Source: Flavobacterium sp. (lineage in GTDB: Bacteria; Bacteroidota; Bacteroidia; Flavobacteriales; Flavobacteriaceae). Taken from it: a stretch of 64,000 nucleotides of DNA. The stretch is from positions 322,239 to 386,238 of the forward strand of contig JAIPAM010000001.1 of assembly GCA_021740105.1 (NCBI GenBank), in the 5' to 3' direction. The position numbers and the translations under genes are program-made. Every line of letters begins with the position of its first letter. Positions within the stretch are counted from its first letter, which is position 1. The notes under the pieces were generated by a model. The model did no database searches, was not told where the DNA came from, and saw only the letters and a program-made list of their open reading frames with translations. Below, piece after piece: positions 17,625 to 26,709 of this stretch.

Positions 17625-18602
17625 TTAAAAATCGGCGTCGAAAGTGATTTTTTGAGCTTCAGAATCAGTGTTCATCACTCCCGATTTTTGGTATTCTGCC
17701 ACTTTCTTTTCGAAGAAATTGGTTTTTCCTTGTAAGGAAATCATATCCATAAAATCAAAAGGATTTGAGGTATTGTATTCTCTATCACAACCCAATTCAA
17801 CTAGTAATCTGTCGGCAACAAACTCTAAATACTGAGTCATTAAACCTGCATTCATACCAATCAAACTAACTGGTAATGATTCAGTTATAAATTCTCTTTC
17901 AATTTTTAAAGCGTCAACAATAATCTCACGAATTCTTGTTTTAGGTACTTTATTCACCAAGTGGTGGTTGTGTAAATGCACTGCAAAGTCACAGTGAACT
18001 CCTTCGTCACGAGAAATCAACTCGTTCGAAAAGGTTAATCCTGGCATTAAACCACGTTTTTTCAACCAATAAATCGAACAAAATGCTCCTGAAAAGAAAA
18101 TCCCTTCAACAGCTGCAAAAGCAATTAATCTTTCTGCAAAAGAATCGGATTCAATCCATTTTAGGGCCCAATCCGCTTTTTTCTTAATCGCAGGGAAAAT
18201 CTCTAAAGCATTAAATAATTCATCTCTTTCTGTTTCGTCTTTTACATAAGTATCAATCAATAGCGAATACGTTTCACTATGAATGTTCTCCATCATAATT
18301 TGGAAACCATAGAAGAATTTAGCTTCAGCATATTGCACTTCATTTACAAAGTTCTCTGCTAGATTTTCATTTACGATTCCATCAGAAGCCGCAAAAAAGG
18401 CCAAAATATGTTTGATAAAATAACGCTCTTCGTCATTTAGTTTATTATTCCAATCATTCAAATCTTGTGACAAATCAATTTCTTCAGCAGTCCAAAAACT
18501 GGCCTCCATTTTCTTGTACCATTCCCATATGTCATGGTGCTTGATAGGAAAAATCACAAAGCGATTCTTGTTTTCTTGTAAAATTGGTTCTGCTGATGCC
18601 AT
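17625..18602 (-). CDS. nrdB: Ribonucleoside-diphosphate reductase, beta subunit (class Ia)
   Basis: A 325-residue small subunit that holds the di-iron tyrosyl radical cofactor. Metal ligands can be seen in the helices [47 protein letters not shown] and [14 protein letters not shown]. The protein forms the active complex with NrdA, encoded 233 bases downstream. The upstream region has a -7 element flanked by two inverted DnaA-box-like sequences, which may tie expression to DNA replication. Confidence 0.96.
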   Translation of the reverse strand: MASAEPILQENKNRFVIFPIKHHDIWEWYKKMEASFWTAEEIDLSQDLNDWNNKLNDEERYFIKHILAFFAASDGIVNENLAENFVNEVQYAEAKFFYGFQIMMENIHSETYSLLIDTYVKDETERDELFNALEIFPAIKKKADWALKWIESDSFAERLIAFAAVEGIFFSGAFCSIYWLKKRGLMPGLTFSNELISRDEGVHCDFAVHLHNHHLVNKVPKTRIREIIVDALKIEREFITESLPVSLIGMNAGLMTQYLEFVADRLLVELGCDREYNTSNPFDFMDMISLQGKTNFFEKKVAEYQKSGVMNTDSEAQKITFDADF

Positions 18603-18646
18603 AATTGGTTGTCTTTTATCTATTTGAAATGTTAAAATCTAGACTA

Positions 18647-18694
18647 CAAAGATTGTGAATAATCGCGGTTTAAAAAAGCAAACTTATTCACAAT
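18647..18694 (-). promoter_or_regulatory. nrdB promoter with inverted DnaA-box-like repeats
   Basis: The perfect 11-base inverted repeat ATTGTGAATAA (18652-18662) and TTATTCACAAT (18684-18694) has centres 32 bases apart. Each arm contains TTATTCACA, which fits the DnaA-box pattern TTATnCACA. On the minus strand AATCTTTG (18647-18654) is a near-consensus -7 element about 45 bases before the nrdB ATG, and TTTG at 18679-18682 may be the -33 element with a rather long spacer of 24. The arms lie just upstream of the -7 and just upstream of the -33 position. Confidence 0.6.
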
Positions 18695-18857
18695 TGGCAT
18701 TAGTTTTTAACAATGATATTAACATCAGCCTTTTTAAAAATTTATTTTTAAACAACTGATTATTAATAATTTATAAAAATTTGAAATGTTAAAGTCCCGT
18801 AAAATCTGGTTTTTTTAATTCTGGATTTAGAAAAAATAAAAATAAAAGTAAGGGGGG

Positions 18858-19424
18858 CTATTTTTTAATTTCTTGGGCAACTTTTTCAAGTTCTAGATAC
18901 CAATCATCGCCAAAACGACGAATAAGTGCTTCCTTCACAAATTTGTAAACTGGGACTTCCAATTCTTTTCCTAAAGAACAGGCGTCGTCACAAATCTCCC
19001 ATTTGTCATAATTTACGGCGGCAAATTCAGTAAAATCTTTTACACGAATGGGATATAAATGGCAAGAAACCGGTTTTTTCCAATTAATTACTCCTTGGTT
19101 GTAGGCTTGTTCAATCCCGCAAAGTGCAGTAGCTCCGTCATAAATTACATAGGCGCAATCTTTATCTTCAACTAACGGCGTTTCTAAATCGCCCTCTTTC
19201 CCTTTGGTCCAAGTACCTTGCGCTTCAATTGCTTCAATTCCATCTTTTCTCAAAAAGGGTTTTACTTTTGGAAAAATAGATTCCATGATTAAAGTTTCCT
19301 CCTGACTTAAAGGCGCTCCAGCATCTCCATCGACGCAACAAGCTCCTTTACAAGCTGATAAATTACACACGAATTCTTTTTCAAGAATGTCTTCCGATAC
19401 TAAAGTTTTTCCTATTTGAAACAT
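18858..19424 (-). CDS. DUF3109 family cysteine-rich protein
   Basis: A 188-residue protein of the DUF3109 family, related to YkgJ-type zinc or iron-sulfur cluster-binding proteins. Eight cysteines can be seen, among them CNLSACKGACC near residue 20, CAYV and CGIEQ in the middle, CHLYPIR and CDDAC near the end. The function is unknown. The start ATG at 19424 lies only 4 bases after a strong -7 element, so the mRNA may be leaderless. No later start is likely, since it would remove the first cysteine motif. Confidence 0.85.
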   Translation of the reverse strand: MFQIGKTLVSEDILEKEFVCNLSACKGACCVDGDAGAPLSQEETLIMESIFPKVKPFLRKDGIEAIEAQGTWTKGKEGDLETPLVEDKDCAYVIYDGATALCGIEQAYNQGVINWKKPVSCHLYPIRVKDFTEFAAVNYDKWEICDDACSLGKELEVPVYKFVKEALIRRFGDDWYLELEKVAQEIKK

Positions 19425-19428
19425 GCTG

Positions 19429-19436
19429 CAAATATA
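19429..19436 (-). promoter_or_regulatory. -7 promoter element of the DUF3109 gene
   Basis: TATATTTG on the minus strand matches TAnnTTTG. Only 4 bases separate it from the ATG at 19424. No TTG is seen at the normal -33 distance. Confidence 0.5.
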
Positions 19437-19482
19437 ACTATTGTTTTGCTTTGCCTTTATATAATAATAACAATAATTTCAA

Positions 19483-19511
19483 TTGATTTCTTTCTAATTT
19501 AGCTACTTTTG
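19483..19511 (+). promoter_or_regulatory. Promoter of the marC gene
   Basis: TTG (19483-19485), an 18-base spacer and TACTTTTG (19504-19511) form a full flavobacterial promoter. The ATG follows after about 20 bases. Confidence 0.65.
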
Positions 19512-19531
19512 TACTCTAAATAATTGAGATT

Positions 19532-20107
19532 ATGGAATTCGATTTTAAAGAAATTGCAACGGTTGGAATGGTGCTTTTTGCCGTAATTGATATTGTAGGA
19601 ACTATTCCCATTATTGTTGATTTAAGAACAAAACACGGACACATCGAATCTGAAAAAGCGTCAATTGTGGCAGGAATTATCATGATTGTGTTTTTGTTTG
19701 CCGGGGTAGGACTTTTAAAACTTATTGGATTAGACGTAAATTCATTTGCAGTAGCGGGTTCATTTGTATTGTTTTTCTTAGCTTTAGAAATGATTTTGGG
19801 AATTCGAATTTATCGCGATGAAGAAGCGAGTTCCGCTTCAATTGTACCCATCGCATTTCCATTAATTGCAGGAGCCGGAACGATGACGACATTGCTTTCT
19901 TTAAAGGCACAGTATGCTACAGAAAATATTGTAGTGGCTATTTTACTAAATATTGTGGTGGTTTATGTTGTTTTGAAATCATCAGCGAAAATTGAAAAAA
20001 TGTTGGGGAAAAACGGATTAGGGGTGATTAGAAAAACCTTTGGAATTGTACTTCTCGCTATTGCTGTTAAATTATTTGCCAGTAATGTTAAAGGTTTATT
20101 TATGTAG
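19532..20107 (+). CDS. MarC family integral membrane protein
   Basis: A 191-residue protein of the MarC (UPF0056) family with six likely membrane helices. Typical features are AVIDIVGTIPI near residue 18, VAGSFVLFFLALEMILG near 74-90 and FPLIAGAGTMTTLL near 110-123. The family is widespread and its transport role, if any, is not known; the old link to multiple antibiotic resistance in E. coli was withdrawn. It has its own promoter and is followed by a small membrane protein gene. Confidence 0.9.
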   Translation: MEFDFKEIATVGMVLFAVIDIVGTIPIIVDLRTKHGHIESEKASIVAGIIMIVFLFAGVGLLKLIGLDVNSFAVAGSFVLFFLALEMILGIRIYRDEEASSASIVPIAFPLIAGAGTMTTLLSLKAQYATENIVVAILLNIVVVYVVLKSSAKIEKMLGKNGLGVIRKTFGIVLLAIAVKLFASNVKGLFM

Positions 20108-20120
20108 CTACTTTTTTTAG

Positions 20121-20128
20121 TATTTTTG
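20121..20128 (+). promoter_or_regulatory. -7 promoter element of the small membrane protein gene
   Basis: TATTTTTG matches TAnnTTTG and lies 22 bases before the ATG at 20150. No good -33 TTG was seen. Confidence 0.45.
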
Positions 20129-20149
20129 CACCTTACAAATAGATCAGCA

Positions 20150-20344
20150 ATGAAAATATTTACATCAATATTAGTTGTTATAGCTTTAGCACTAATTGTT
20201 TTTAACATCACCTTACTTGATTATACGAATTTATTTAACAGTAAAAATTCGGTAGCGCTAATTGGAATTGTAGCCTCAATTTGTGCGGTTTTAATTCTAT
20301 TAATTTTTAGAATGTCTAAAAAAATTGAAGAGCGTTCTAAATAA
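20150..20344 (+). CDS. Small two-helix membrane protein
   Basis: A 64-residue hypothetical protein starting MKIFTSILVVIALALIVFNI, with a first hydrophobic helix in residues 4-20, a short polar link with DYTNLF, and a second helix in residues of about 31-52, then a basic tail. No family is recognised. The start at 20150 is preferred over one at 20126 because the latter lies inside the -7 element. The stop is 7 bases before the next start, so it is probably cotranscribed with the flavoprotein gene that follows. Confidence 0.7.
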   Translation: MKIFTSILVVIALALIVFNITLLDYTNLFNSKNSVALIGIVASICAVLILLIFRMSKKIEERSK

Positions 20345-20351
20345 ATCTCCA

Positions 20352-20960
20352 ATGTACGATACTTTAATTATTGGCGGTGGTGTGTCTGGAATGTCCTGTG
20401 CGCTTGTTTTAGGATCGGCAGTAAAAAAGCCATTTGTAGCCAATAAAAAAATCGGAATCTTTACCCATCAAAAAACATCTTCACTGCAAGAAGCTTTATT
20501 TAATAATGCCTACGGAATTCAGGCTGGGACTTTAGGAAGTGATTTGCTATTAAATAGCCTAAAACAATTATCAGAATTGTACCCTCATATTGATCAAATT
20601 AATGGCGAAAAAGTAATCCGAATTGAAGGTGAATTTCCAAATTTTACAGTGGTTACCAATAAAAATTCCTACGCTACAAAAACGATTGTGGTGGCCATTG
20701 GTTACTCGAATACTTTTGACATTCAAGGGTTAATGGAATTTGTAGAAACACATAAAAAAGCAGTCGCTGAAAAACAACGAATCCAACTAAAAAATACGGA
20801 TCATCTGGTAACTGAAGGAATCTATGTTGCAGGCACACTTGCCGGTTGGAGAAGTCAACTTTCTATTGCTGCGGGAAGTGGCGCTGCAGTGGCAACTGAT
20901 ATATTAACCTTTTGGAATAACGGAATTCAATCTCAAAGTCACGACAAAATTCAAAAATAA
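20352..20960 (+). CDS. Short FAD-dependent oxidoreductase (thioredoxin reductase-like)
   Basis: A 202-residue flavoprotein. The N-terminus MYDTLIIGGGVSGMSCAL has the GxGxxG dinucleotide-binding loop, and the C-terminus YVAGTLAGWRSQL with AAGSGAAVA matches the closing FAD-binding segment of thioredoxin reductase-like enzymes. The central NADPH-binding domain and the CxxC redox pair are absent, so it is about 100 residues shorter than thioredoxin reductase. It may depend on another electron source. The frame is intact, and I see no sign of a recent deletion. Substrate unknown. Confidence 0.8.
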   Translation: MYDTLIIGGGVSGMSCALVLGSAVKKPFVANKKIGIFTHQKTSSLQEALFNNAYGIQAGTLGSDLLLNSLKQLSELYPHIDQINGEKVIRIEGEFPNFTVVTNKNSYATKTIVVAIGYSNTFDIQGLMEFVETHKKAVAEKQRIQLKNTDHLVTEGIYVAGTLAGWRSQLSIAAGSGAAVATDILTFWNNGIQSQSHDKIQK

Positions 20961-20968
20961 GTTGAACT

Positions 20969-22543
20969 TTATTTTAGCGTTTGTACTTTTTTTATCATCG
21001 GATCTTCCTTAACTATTAGCGAATAATAACTGTTCTCGCCAAATAATTGTCTTGTAAATTCAGCTGTTAAATATCTTTTTACCAACTTTTTGTCTTTTTC
21101 TAACTTAAGATCCAAGCCATTTTTCGACAAATATTTTTTGAAATTTTCATAATAAATATCCGCGTTGTCTATTTTTGAAACTGCTTGTGCAAGTTTCAAT
21201 CCCTGAAATTGCTTTCTGCTTTTATCTAATTCTTCAAAAACAAAATAGCCAACCGCTCCAGATTGCATTAAATAAACCACTCCTTCGTCGCCATGTTCCA
21301 CTTCTAAAGGAACAAAAACATCGGGCACAATGCCTCCGCCGCCATAAACAATCTTGCCTTTTGGGGTTTTATATTTAAATTTAGAATCTACTTTTATACT
21401 GTCTTTTTTATACAATTCTCCGCCAATCAATCGCTTTTCAAAATCACTATTGTAGTCGTCGCCTCCTTTTTTATAGGGTTTTTGAATGGAGCGCCCCGTT
21501 GGAGTGTAATATCTAGCGATGGTGAGTCGAACCGCCGAACCGTCCTGGAAATTCATTTCTCGTTGTACTAGCCCTTTTCCAAATGATCGACGACCAATTA
21601 CTGTTCCCCTATCGTTATCTTGAATTGCACCCGCTAAAATTTCACTTGCGGAAGCAGAACTTTCATTTATCAAAATAGAGACTTTTCCGGTTTCAAATTC
21701 CCCGTCTTCAGTAGCATAGGTCTTGTCTATTTTCCCTTTTTTATTTTTTGTGAAAACTATTAACTGCTTGTCTTTTAATAATTCGTCGGCAATTTCAGCT
21801 GCAATTTCCATATAACCACCGCCATTATCTCGAACATCAATTACCAATGATTTTGCCCCTTGCTTTTTTAATTTAATCAATCCTTTTTTAAATTCATCGT
21901 GCGTAGTTTCGGCAAATCGATTGATTTTTATATATCCAAAAGTTGGATTGATCATTACAGCAGCAGCCACACTTTCTATAGCAACAACATCACGTTTTAA
22001 TTGAATTTGAAGTTTTTTATTTTCGCTTTTTCTGTAAACTACCAGTGAAACATCGGTTCCTTTTTCGCCTTTTAATCGAGAATATAAATCTTCCGAAGTT
22101 AGTTTTCTTCCAAATAATTTTTCTTTATTCGCATACAAAATCCGATCCCCCGATTTTATTCCTGCTTTTTCAGAAGGCCCTCCTACCACTGGATTTACAA
22201 CTGCTATGGTATCATTTAACATATAAAAATTAACTCCAATTCCCACAAAGTCGCCCTTCATGGTTTCAGCAAGTTGCGTTTGCTCTGTTTTAGGAACATA
22301 AACAGAATGGGGATCTAATTTATCAAGTATATTGGAGGCCGCTAGATCAACAATAGAATCGGTGTTCACTTGGTCAACATACTCATTATCGATAAAATCA
22401 ATTAACTTATTAAGCTTGTTTCTGTGGTTTTCCGAGGCAGATGAATTGCCTTGTTGAGGGAAATTAAGAGTTGCCCCAAGTACTATTCCTAATGCTAAAG
22501 TTCCAAATAATACTACAGGAAAATAATTGGGGTTGATTTTCAT
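20969..22543 (-). CDS. S41 family C-terminal processing peptidase
   Basis: A 524-residue CtpA/Prc-type serine protease. Residues 5-24 form a signal anchor, residues of about 85-170 a PDZ domain (DFVGIGVNFYML, GIKSGDRIL), and residues of about 200-375 the S41 catalytic domain. The catalytic Ser is in NESSASASEILAGA and the general base Lys in GRRSFGKGLVQ. It is periplasmic and cleaves C-terminal tails or misfolded envelope proteins. Its start is directly next to the stop of the dCMP deaminase gene (gap 0), so these genes form an operon. Confidence 0.93.
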   Translation of the reverse strand: MKINPNYFPVVLFGTLALGIVLGATLNFPQQGNSSASENHRNKLNKLIDFIDNEYVDQVNTDSIVDLAASNILDKLDPHSVYVPKTEQTQLAETMKGDFVGIGVNFYMLNDTIAVVNPVVGGPSEKAGIKSGDRILYANKEKLFGRKLTSEDLYSRLKGEKGTDVSLVVYRKSENKKLQIQLKRDVVAIESVAAAVMINPTFGYIKINRFAETTHDEFKKGLIKLKKQGAKSLVIDVRDNGGGYMEIAAEIADELLKDKQLIVFTKNKKGKIDKTYATEDGEFETGKVSILINESSASASEILAGAIQDNDRGTVIGRRSFGKGLVQREMNFQDGSAVRLTIARYYTPTGRSIQKPYKKGGDDYNSDFEKRLIGGELYKKDSIKVDSKFKYKTPKGKIVYGGGGIVPDVFVPLEVEHGDEGVVYLMQSGAVGYFVFEELDKSRKQFQGLKLAQAVSKIDNADIYYENFKKYLSKNGLDLKLEKDKKLVKRYLTAEFTRQLFGENSYYSLIVKEDPMIKKVQTLK

Positions 22544-22975
22544 TTATGAAATTAAATCCGAAATTTGTTCTACTTCGATTCCTGCTTTTATCAAAAATTG
22601 AAGTCCCGAATCATCGCGATATCCATTTTGATAAACGACTCTTTTAATCCCTGATTGGTGAATTAGTTTGCTGCATTCTTTACATGGTGAAAGCGTCACA
22701 TAAAGCGTTGCTCCATCACAAGTTTGTGTGGATCGCGCTACTTTTAAAATAGCATTTGCTTCGGCATGAAGAACAAACCATTGGGTTAAACCTTCTTCAT
22801 CTTCACAGCAATTTTCAAATCCTGAAGGTGTTCCGTTGTATCCGTCTGAAATGATCATTTTATCGCGAACAATTATTGCTCCCACTTGACGGCGTTTGCA
22901 ATAGGAAAGTTGTCCCCATTCAGCAGCAATTCGAAGGTAGGCTTTATCGTATTTATTTAATTTTGTTTTTTCCAT
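22544..22975 (-). CDS. dCMP deaminase family protein
   Basis: A 143-residue zinc-dependent deaminase of the deoxycytidylate deaminase (ComEB) type. The zinc site is complete: HAEANAIL supplies His and the catalytic Glu, and SPCKEC supplies two Cys. An early Cys-rich segment (ENCCEDEE) is usual for the family. It makes dUMP for thymidylate synthesis. The start MEKTKLNKYDKAYL at 22975 leaves a 1-base gap after the hupE stop; a start at 23002 would overlap hupE. It lies directly upstream of the S41 peptidase gene. Confidence 0.9.
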   Translation of the reverse strand: MEKTKLNKYDKAYLRIAAEWGQLSYCKRRQVGAIIVRDKMIISDGYNGTPSGFENCCEDEEGLTQWFVLHAEANAILKVARSTQTCDGATLYVTLSPCKECSKLIHQSGIKRVVYQNGYRDDSGLQFLIKAGIEVEQISDLIS

Positions 22976-22976
22976 T

Positions 22977-23570
22977 TTATTTAATCCAAATTTTACTTTC
23001 AATTATCATTGGCAAAACCACCCCAATTACAAATGAAGACGTCACTAAAGTCCAATCTCTTTTTGAAAATCGAAATAGTGTTTGCAAACAATAGGCAGCT
23101 ATTAAAGCTATTAAAACAACTATAATTTGAGCCGCTTCAATTCCTGTTGCAAATTCTAAAAGCGGAAGTAATTTAGAATCCGTAGTGCCTCCAATAATTG
23201 ATTTGAAATAGGTTGCAAACCCCAAACCGTGAATAATTCCGAAAAATAAAGTAATAACTCCAACTATACTAATGCTGTTATTTTTAACTGTTTTGCCAAC
23301 AGTAAAAAGGTGAAAAAATGCCGTTATTAAAATGGTGATGGGAATCAAAAATTCGATAATATCTACTTTTACAACAATGATTTCATAAACCGAAAGGAAC
23401 AATGCAAGTGTATGGCCTAATGTAAAAAGGGAAACTAAAATCAGTATTTTTTTCCAATCTTTAAATACATAAGGGACACTTAGTGCAATTAAAAACAATA
23501 CATGATCGTAGGAGAAAATGTTTAATACATGACGCACTCCAACTTCGAAATAAATCCAAAAATCCGACAT
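22977..23570 (-). CDS. HupE/UreJ family membrane protein
   Basis: A 197-residue membrane protein with about six helices. The segment GVRHVLNIFSYDHVLFLIAL is typical of the HupE/UreJ family, as is SLFTLGHTLALFLS and the IHGLGFA motif near residue 115. Relatives take up nickel for hydrogenase or urease, but no such enzyme is encoded in the window, so the metal is uncertain. It is the first gene of an operon with the dCMP deaminase and S41 peptidase genes. Confidence 0.85.
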   Translation of the reverse strand: MSDFWIYFEVGVRHVLNIFSYDHVLFLIALSVPYVFKDWKKILILVSLFTLGHTLALFLSVYEIIVVKVDIIEFLIPITILITAFFHLFTVGKTVKNNSISIVGVITLFFGIIHGLGFATYFKSIIGGTTDSKLLPLLEFATGIEAAQIIVVLIALIAAYCLQTLFRFSKRDWTLVTSSFVIGVVLPMIIESKIWIK

Positions 23571-23599
23571 AAGTAATGTTTTAGAGATTTAATGAATGT

Positions 23600-23607
23600 C
23601 AAACTTA
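23600..23607 (-). promoter_or_regulatory. -7 promoter element of hupE operon
   Basis: TAAGTTTG on the minus strand matches TAnnTTTG and lies 30 bases before the ATG. No clear -33 TTG was found. Confidence 0.45.
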
Positions 23608-23677
23608 CGAATTATTTTGAAAATAATAAGGTCCAGATTTTGGTTTAAGCGAACAAAAAAATGTGGGAATAACTAAA

Positions 23678-24697
23678 TTAATATTTGCTCAATTTTGCAA
23701 GTCGCATAAATTCTTCGGCTTTATTTACCATATTGCTACTTCCACAGAAAAAAGGCGCTCTTTCATGCAGTTCCTTAGGCTGAATTTCCATAATTCTAGT
23801 AAATCCGTCGGAGGCTTTTCCGCCTGCTTGTTCAGCAATAAAGGCCATCGGATTGCATTCGTATAGCAATCGAAGTTTTCCTTTTGGCGATTTTGAACTG
23901 GTAGGATAAATATAAATTCCACCTTTTATCATGTTTCTATGAAAATCAGAAACTAAACTTCCTATGTATCTAGAGGTATAGGGTCTATCGCCTTCTTCGG
24001 TTTGGCAATATTTAATATAATCTTTTACTCCTTGCGGAAAATGGATGTAATTTCCTTCATTGATCGAATAAATCGTTCCGTCTTCAGCAAATTTCATATT
24101 TGGGTGCGAAAGATAAAAAGTTCCAATTGCAGGGTTCAATGTAAATCCGTTCACGCCATCTCCAGTTGTATAAACTAGCATGGTTGAAGTGCCATAAATT
24201 ACATACCCCGCGGCAACTTGGTTAATCCCGGGTTGTAAAAAATCCTCGATAATAACTGGGGTGCCTATTGGAGAAATTCTACGATAAACAGAAAAAATAG
24301 TCCCTAAAGATACGTTAACATCTATGTTAGAAGACCCGTCAAGCGGATCCATAAGCACTACATATTTATTATTATGACAATTGTCGTTACCTGCTACTGT
24401 AATAAATTCATCATTCTCTTCAGAAGCAATTCCGCACACGATCTCCCGGTTAATTAATGTTTGAATAAAAATTTCATTGGCATAAACATCGAGCTTTTGT
24501 TGGTCTTCACCTTGAATATTTTGCTCGCCTGCAGCACCAATAATATCTACTAATCCGGCTTTGTTTACTTTATAATTTACCACTTTAGCCGCCAATCGGA
24601 TAGAATTGATAATTCTTGATAATTCCCCTGACGAATATTGAAAAGAATTTTGGTTTTCAATGATAAATTCTCCCAGTGTTCTATTGCGTTGTTCCAT
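23678..24697 (-). CDS. fbp: Fructose-1,6-bisphosphatase, class 1
   Basis: A 339-residue gluconeogenic enzyme that hydrolyses fructose 1,6-bisphosphate. The start [16 protein letters not shown] is typical. Metal ligands are in CGIASEEND and in [15 protein letters not shown], and the substrate-binding [12 protein letters not shown] and the [15 protein letters not shown] segments are present. A longer open frame begins at 24727, but a -7-like element (24725-24732) overlaps that start, so the ATG at 24697 is chosen. Confidence 0.95.
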   Translation of the reverse strand: MEQRNRTLGEFIIENQNSFQYSSGELSRIINSIRLAAKVVNYKVNKAGLVDIIGAAGEQNIQGEDQQKLDVYANEIFIQTLINREIVCGIASEENDEFITVAGNDNCHNNKYVVLMDPLDGSSNIDVNVSLGTIFSVYRRISPIGTPVIIEDFLQPGINQVAAGYVIYGTSTMLVYTTGDGVNGFTLNPAIGTFYLSHPNMKFAEDGTIYSINEGNYIHFPQGVKDYIKYCQTEEGDRPYTSRYIGSLVSDFHRNMIKGGIYIYPTSSKSPKGKLRLLYECNPMAFIAEQAGGKASDGFTRIMEIQPKELHERAPFFCGSSNMVNKAEEFMRLAKLSKY

Positions 24698-24724
24698 TAC
24701 TATAACGTTGTAGTTAAATTTCCA

Positions 24725-24732
24725 CAAATATC
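24725..24732 (-). promoter_or_regulatory. Probable -7 element of fbp
   Basis: GATATTTG on the minus strand differs from TAnnTTTG at the first position and lies 27 bases before the chosen fbp start. Confidence 0.35.
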
Positions 24733-24762
24733 GTTATTTTTGTGATAATGCATTGATTTTTA

Positions 24763-24791
24763 TTGGATAGTTTGACAGATTTGTATATTTG
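24763..24791 (+). promoter_or_regulatory. Promoter of the GNAT-aspartokinase pair
   Basis: TTG (24763-24765), an 18-base spacer and TATATTTG (24784-24791) fit the flavobacterial promoter. The leader to the ATG at 24873 is about 75 bases. Confidence 0.6.
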
Positions 24792-24872
24792 CTGAATAAT
24801 TAGCTTTTAAAATTTTAGATTCACTTTTTTTTACGTTTTAAAATAAGAATTCAATTACAATAAAATCATTAA

Positions 24873-25352
24873 ATGAACATTAGAAACGGAAGAATAGAAG
24901 ACATGCCGGCGGTTTCAGGACTGATAAAAGAACTTGCCGCTTTTGAGAAAGAACCAGATGCAGTCGTTCTTACCGTTGCTGATTTAGAGCGAGATGGGTT
25001 TGGCGAAAAACCTTTATTTCAAACATTTGTTGTTGAAGATAATGATGAAATTGTAGGAATGGTATTGTATTATTACCGATATTCCACCTGGAAAGGGAAA
25101 ACAATTCACATTGAAGACTTAATTGTTAAAGAGGATAAAAGAGGGTTGGGCTTGGGATTCAAATTGTATTCAAAAGTGATTGCTCAAGGCAAATCTGATG
25201 GCGTTCGAAGAATTGAGTGGAATGTATTGGATTGGAATTCCCCAGCAATTGAATTTTATGAAAGATCAGGGGCTAAAGTTTTTAAAGATTGGCTTGTTGC
25301 CCAAATGGACGAAAATGGAATTAACGCTTTTTTAGAGAAAAACAAAATGTAA
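24873..25352 (+). CDS. GNAT family N-acetyltransferase
   Basis: A 159-residue acetyltransferase. The acetyl-CoA loop appears as VKEDKRGLGLGFKLYSKV (R-x-x-G-x-G/A pattern), and the strand IHIEDLIV precedes it. The sequence resembles spermidine/diamine acetyltransferase-like proteins (LIKELAAFEKEPDAV near the start, then WNVLDWNSPAIEFYERSGA). The substrate is not certain. It is followed 12 bases later by aspartokinase, so the two are probably cotranscribed. Confidence 0.88.
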   Translation: MNIRNGRIEDMPAVSGLIKELAAFEKEPDAVVLTVADLERDGFGEKPLFQTFVVEDNDEIVGMVLYYYRYSTWKGKTIHIEDLIVKEDKRGLGLGFKLYSKVIAQGKSDGVRRIEWNVLDWNSPAIEFYERSGAKVFKDWLVAQMDENGINAFLEKNKM

Positions 25353-25364
25353 TTATCTTAAGAA

Positions 25365-26624
25365 ATGAGAATATTTAAATTTGGTGGGGCGTCAGTAAAA
25401 GATGCTGAAGGTATTAGAAATGTGCATAACGTGTTGCAAACCGTTGGTTTTGAAGACGTTTTATTAGTTATTTCTGCGATGGGAAAAACTACTAATGCGC
25501 TTGAGGTAGTTATAAAAAACTATTTTGAAAAGTCTCCTGAATTACAATCTTCCATTCAAGAGGTAAAAAAATATCACAATCAAATACTTTTAGATCTTTT
25601 TGAGGACGATAAAAATCCCGTTTTTAAAGACGTAAATTCACTGTTTTCAGAATTAGATCATTTTATAAGTCAGAATAAATCCCCAAATTATAATTTTGTT
25701 TATGATCAAATTGTAAGTTTTGGAGAATTAATTTCAACAACCATAATTAGTCATTACATGGGATTTATGGGGATAAAAACCCAGTGGATTGATGTTAGAA
25801 ATCTAATTAAAACTGATAATAATTATCGAGATGCGAATGTGGATTGGGACACTACACAAAAATTAATTTCTAAAAACGTCAAGAAAAAAATTCTAAATGT
25901 AACTCAAGGTTTCCTGGGTTCAGACGAAAATAATTTCACCACCACTTTAGGTCGTGAAGGCTCCGATTATACTGCTGCAATTTTTGCTTATTGCTTGAAT
26001 GCTGAAAGTGTAACGATTTGGAAAGACGTTCCTGGAGTTATGAACGCAGATCCTCGTTATTTTGAAAACGCTAGATTATTGAATCAAATTTCTTATCGTG
26101 AAGCTATCGAATTGGCGTTTTACGGGGCAACAGTAATTCACCCAAAAACGCTACAGCCACTTCAAAAAAAGGAAATCCCATTATTTGTAAAATCGTTTAT
26201 TAACAATACTTTACCGGGGACAAGCGTATCTAAAGGGGCTGATTTGGACCCGCATTTACCATGCTTTATTTTAAAGAAAAACCAATTGTTACTTTCCCTT
26301 TCCTCAATAGATTTTTCATTTATCATGGAGGAAAATATAAGTGAAATATTTGCGCTTTTACATCAATATAAAATGAAAGTGAGTTTGATTCAAAATTCTG
26401 CAATAAGTTTTTCGGTATGTATTGATGATAAATTCGGGAATTTTAATGCGTTAAAATCAATCCTTGCAAAGAAGTTTAAAATCTCCTACAACGAAAATGT
26501 ATCGCTATTTACTATTCGCCATTTTGATGAAAAAGCAGCTAAAATTGTTGAAAAAAACAAGGTTGTTTTGTTGAAACAAGTGAGTCGTGAAACGATGCAA
26601 ATTATCACCAAAGAAGAAAATTAA
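25365..26624 (+). CDS. Aspartate kinase (monofunctional)
   Basis: A 419-residue aspartokinase, the first enzyme of lysine, threonine and methionine synthesis. KFGGASVKD opens the kinase domain (residues of about 1-280), with the TTLGREGSDYTAA and VPGVMNADPR nucleotide and substrate segments and the ELAFYGATVIHPKT helix. The C-terminal 130 residues are in the place of the ACT regulatory domains but have little of their usual pattern, so feedback control may differ. Flavobacteria often carry more than one aspartokinase. Confidence 0.9.
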   Translation: MRIFKFGGASVKDAEGIRNVHNVLQTVGFEDVLLVISAMGKTTNALEVVIKNYFEKSPELQSSIQEVKKYHNQILLDLFEDDKNPVFKDVNSLFSELDHFISQNKSPNYNFVYDQIVSFGELISTTIISHYMGFMGIKTQWIDVRNLIKTDNNYRDANVDWDTTQKLISKNVKKKILNVTQGFLGSDENNFTTTLGREGSDYTAAIFAYCLNAESVTIWKDVPGVMNADPRYFENARLLNQISYREAIELAFYGATVIHPKTLQPLQKKEIPLFVKSFINNTLPGTSVSKGADLDPHLPCFILKKNQLLLSLSSIDFSFIMEENISEIFALLHQYKMKVSLIQNSAISFSVCIDDKFGNFNALKSILAKKFKISYNENVSLFTIRHFDEKAAKIVEKNKVVLLKQVSRETMQIITKEEN

Positions 26625-26655
26625 AAAAAGCATTGGGTTATTGAAAATTCAATTC

Positions 26656-26687
26656 TTGGCTTTTTCAAACAAAACACACTACTTTTG
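26656..26687 (+). promoter_or_regulatory. Promoter of the SprA-like gene
   Basis: TTG (26656-26658), a 21-base spacer and TACTTTTG (26680-26687) form a good promoter 22 bases before the ATG. Confidence 0.6.
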
Positions 26688-26709
26688 ATGTCTGTGCGTT
26701 ATCCTTGTT

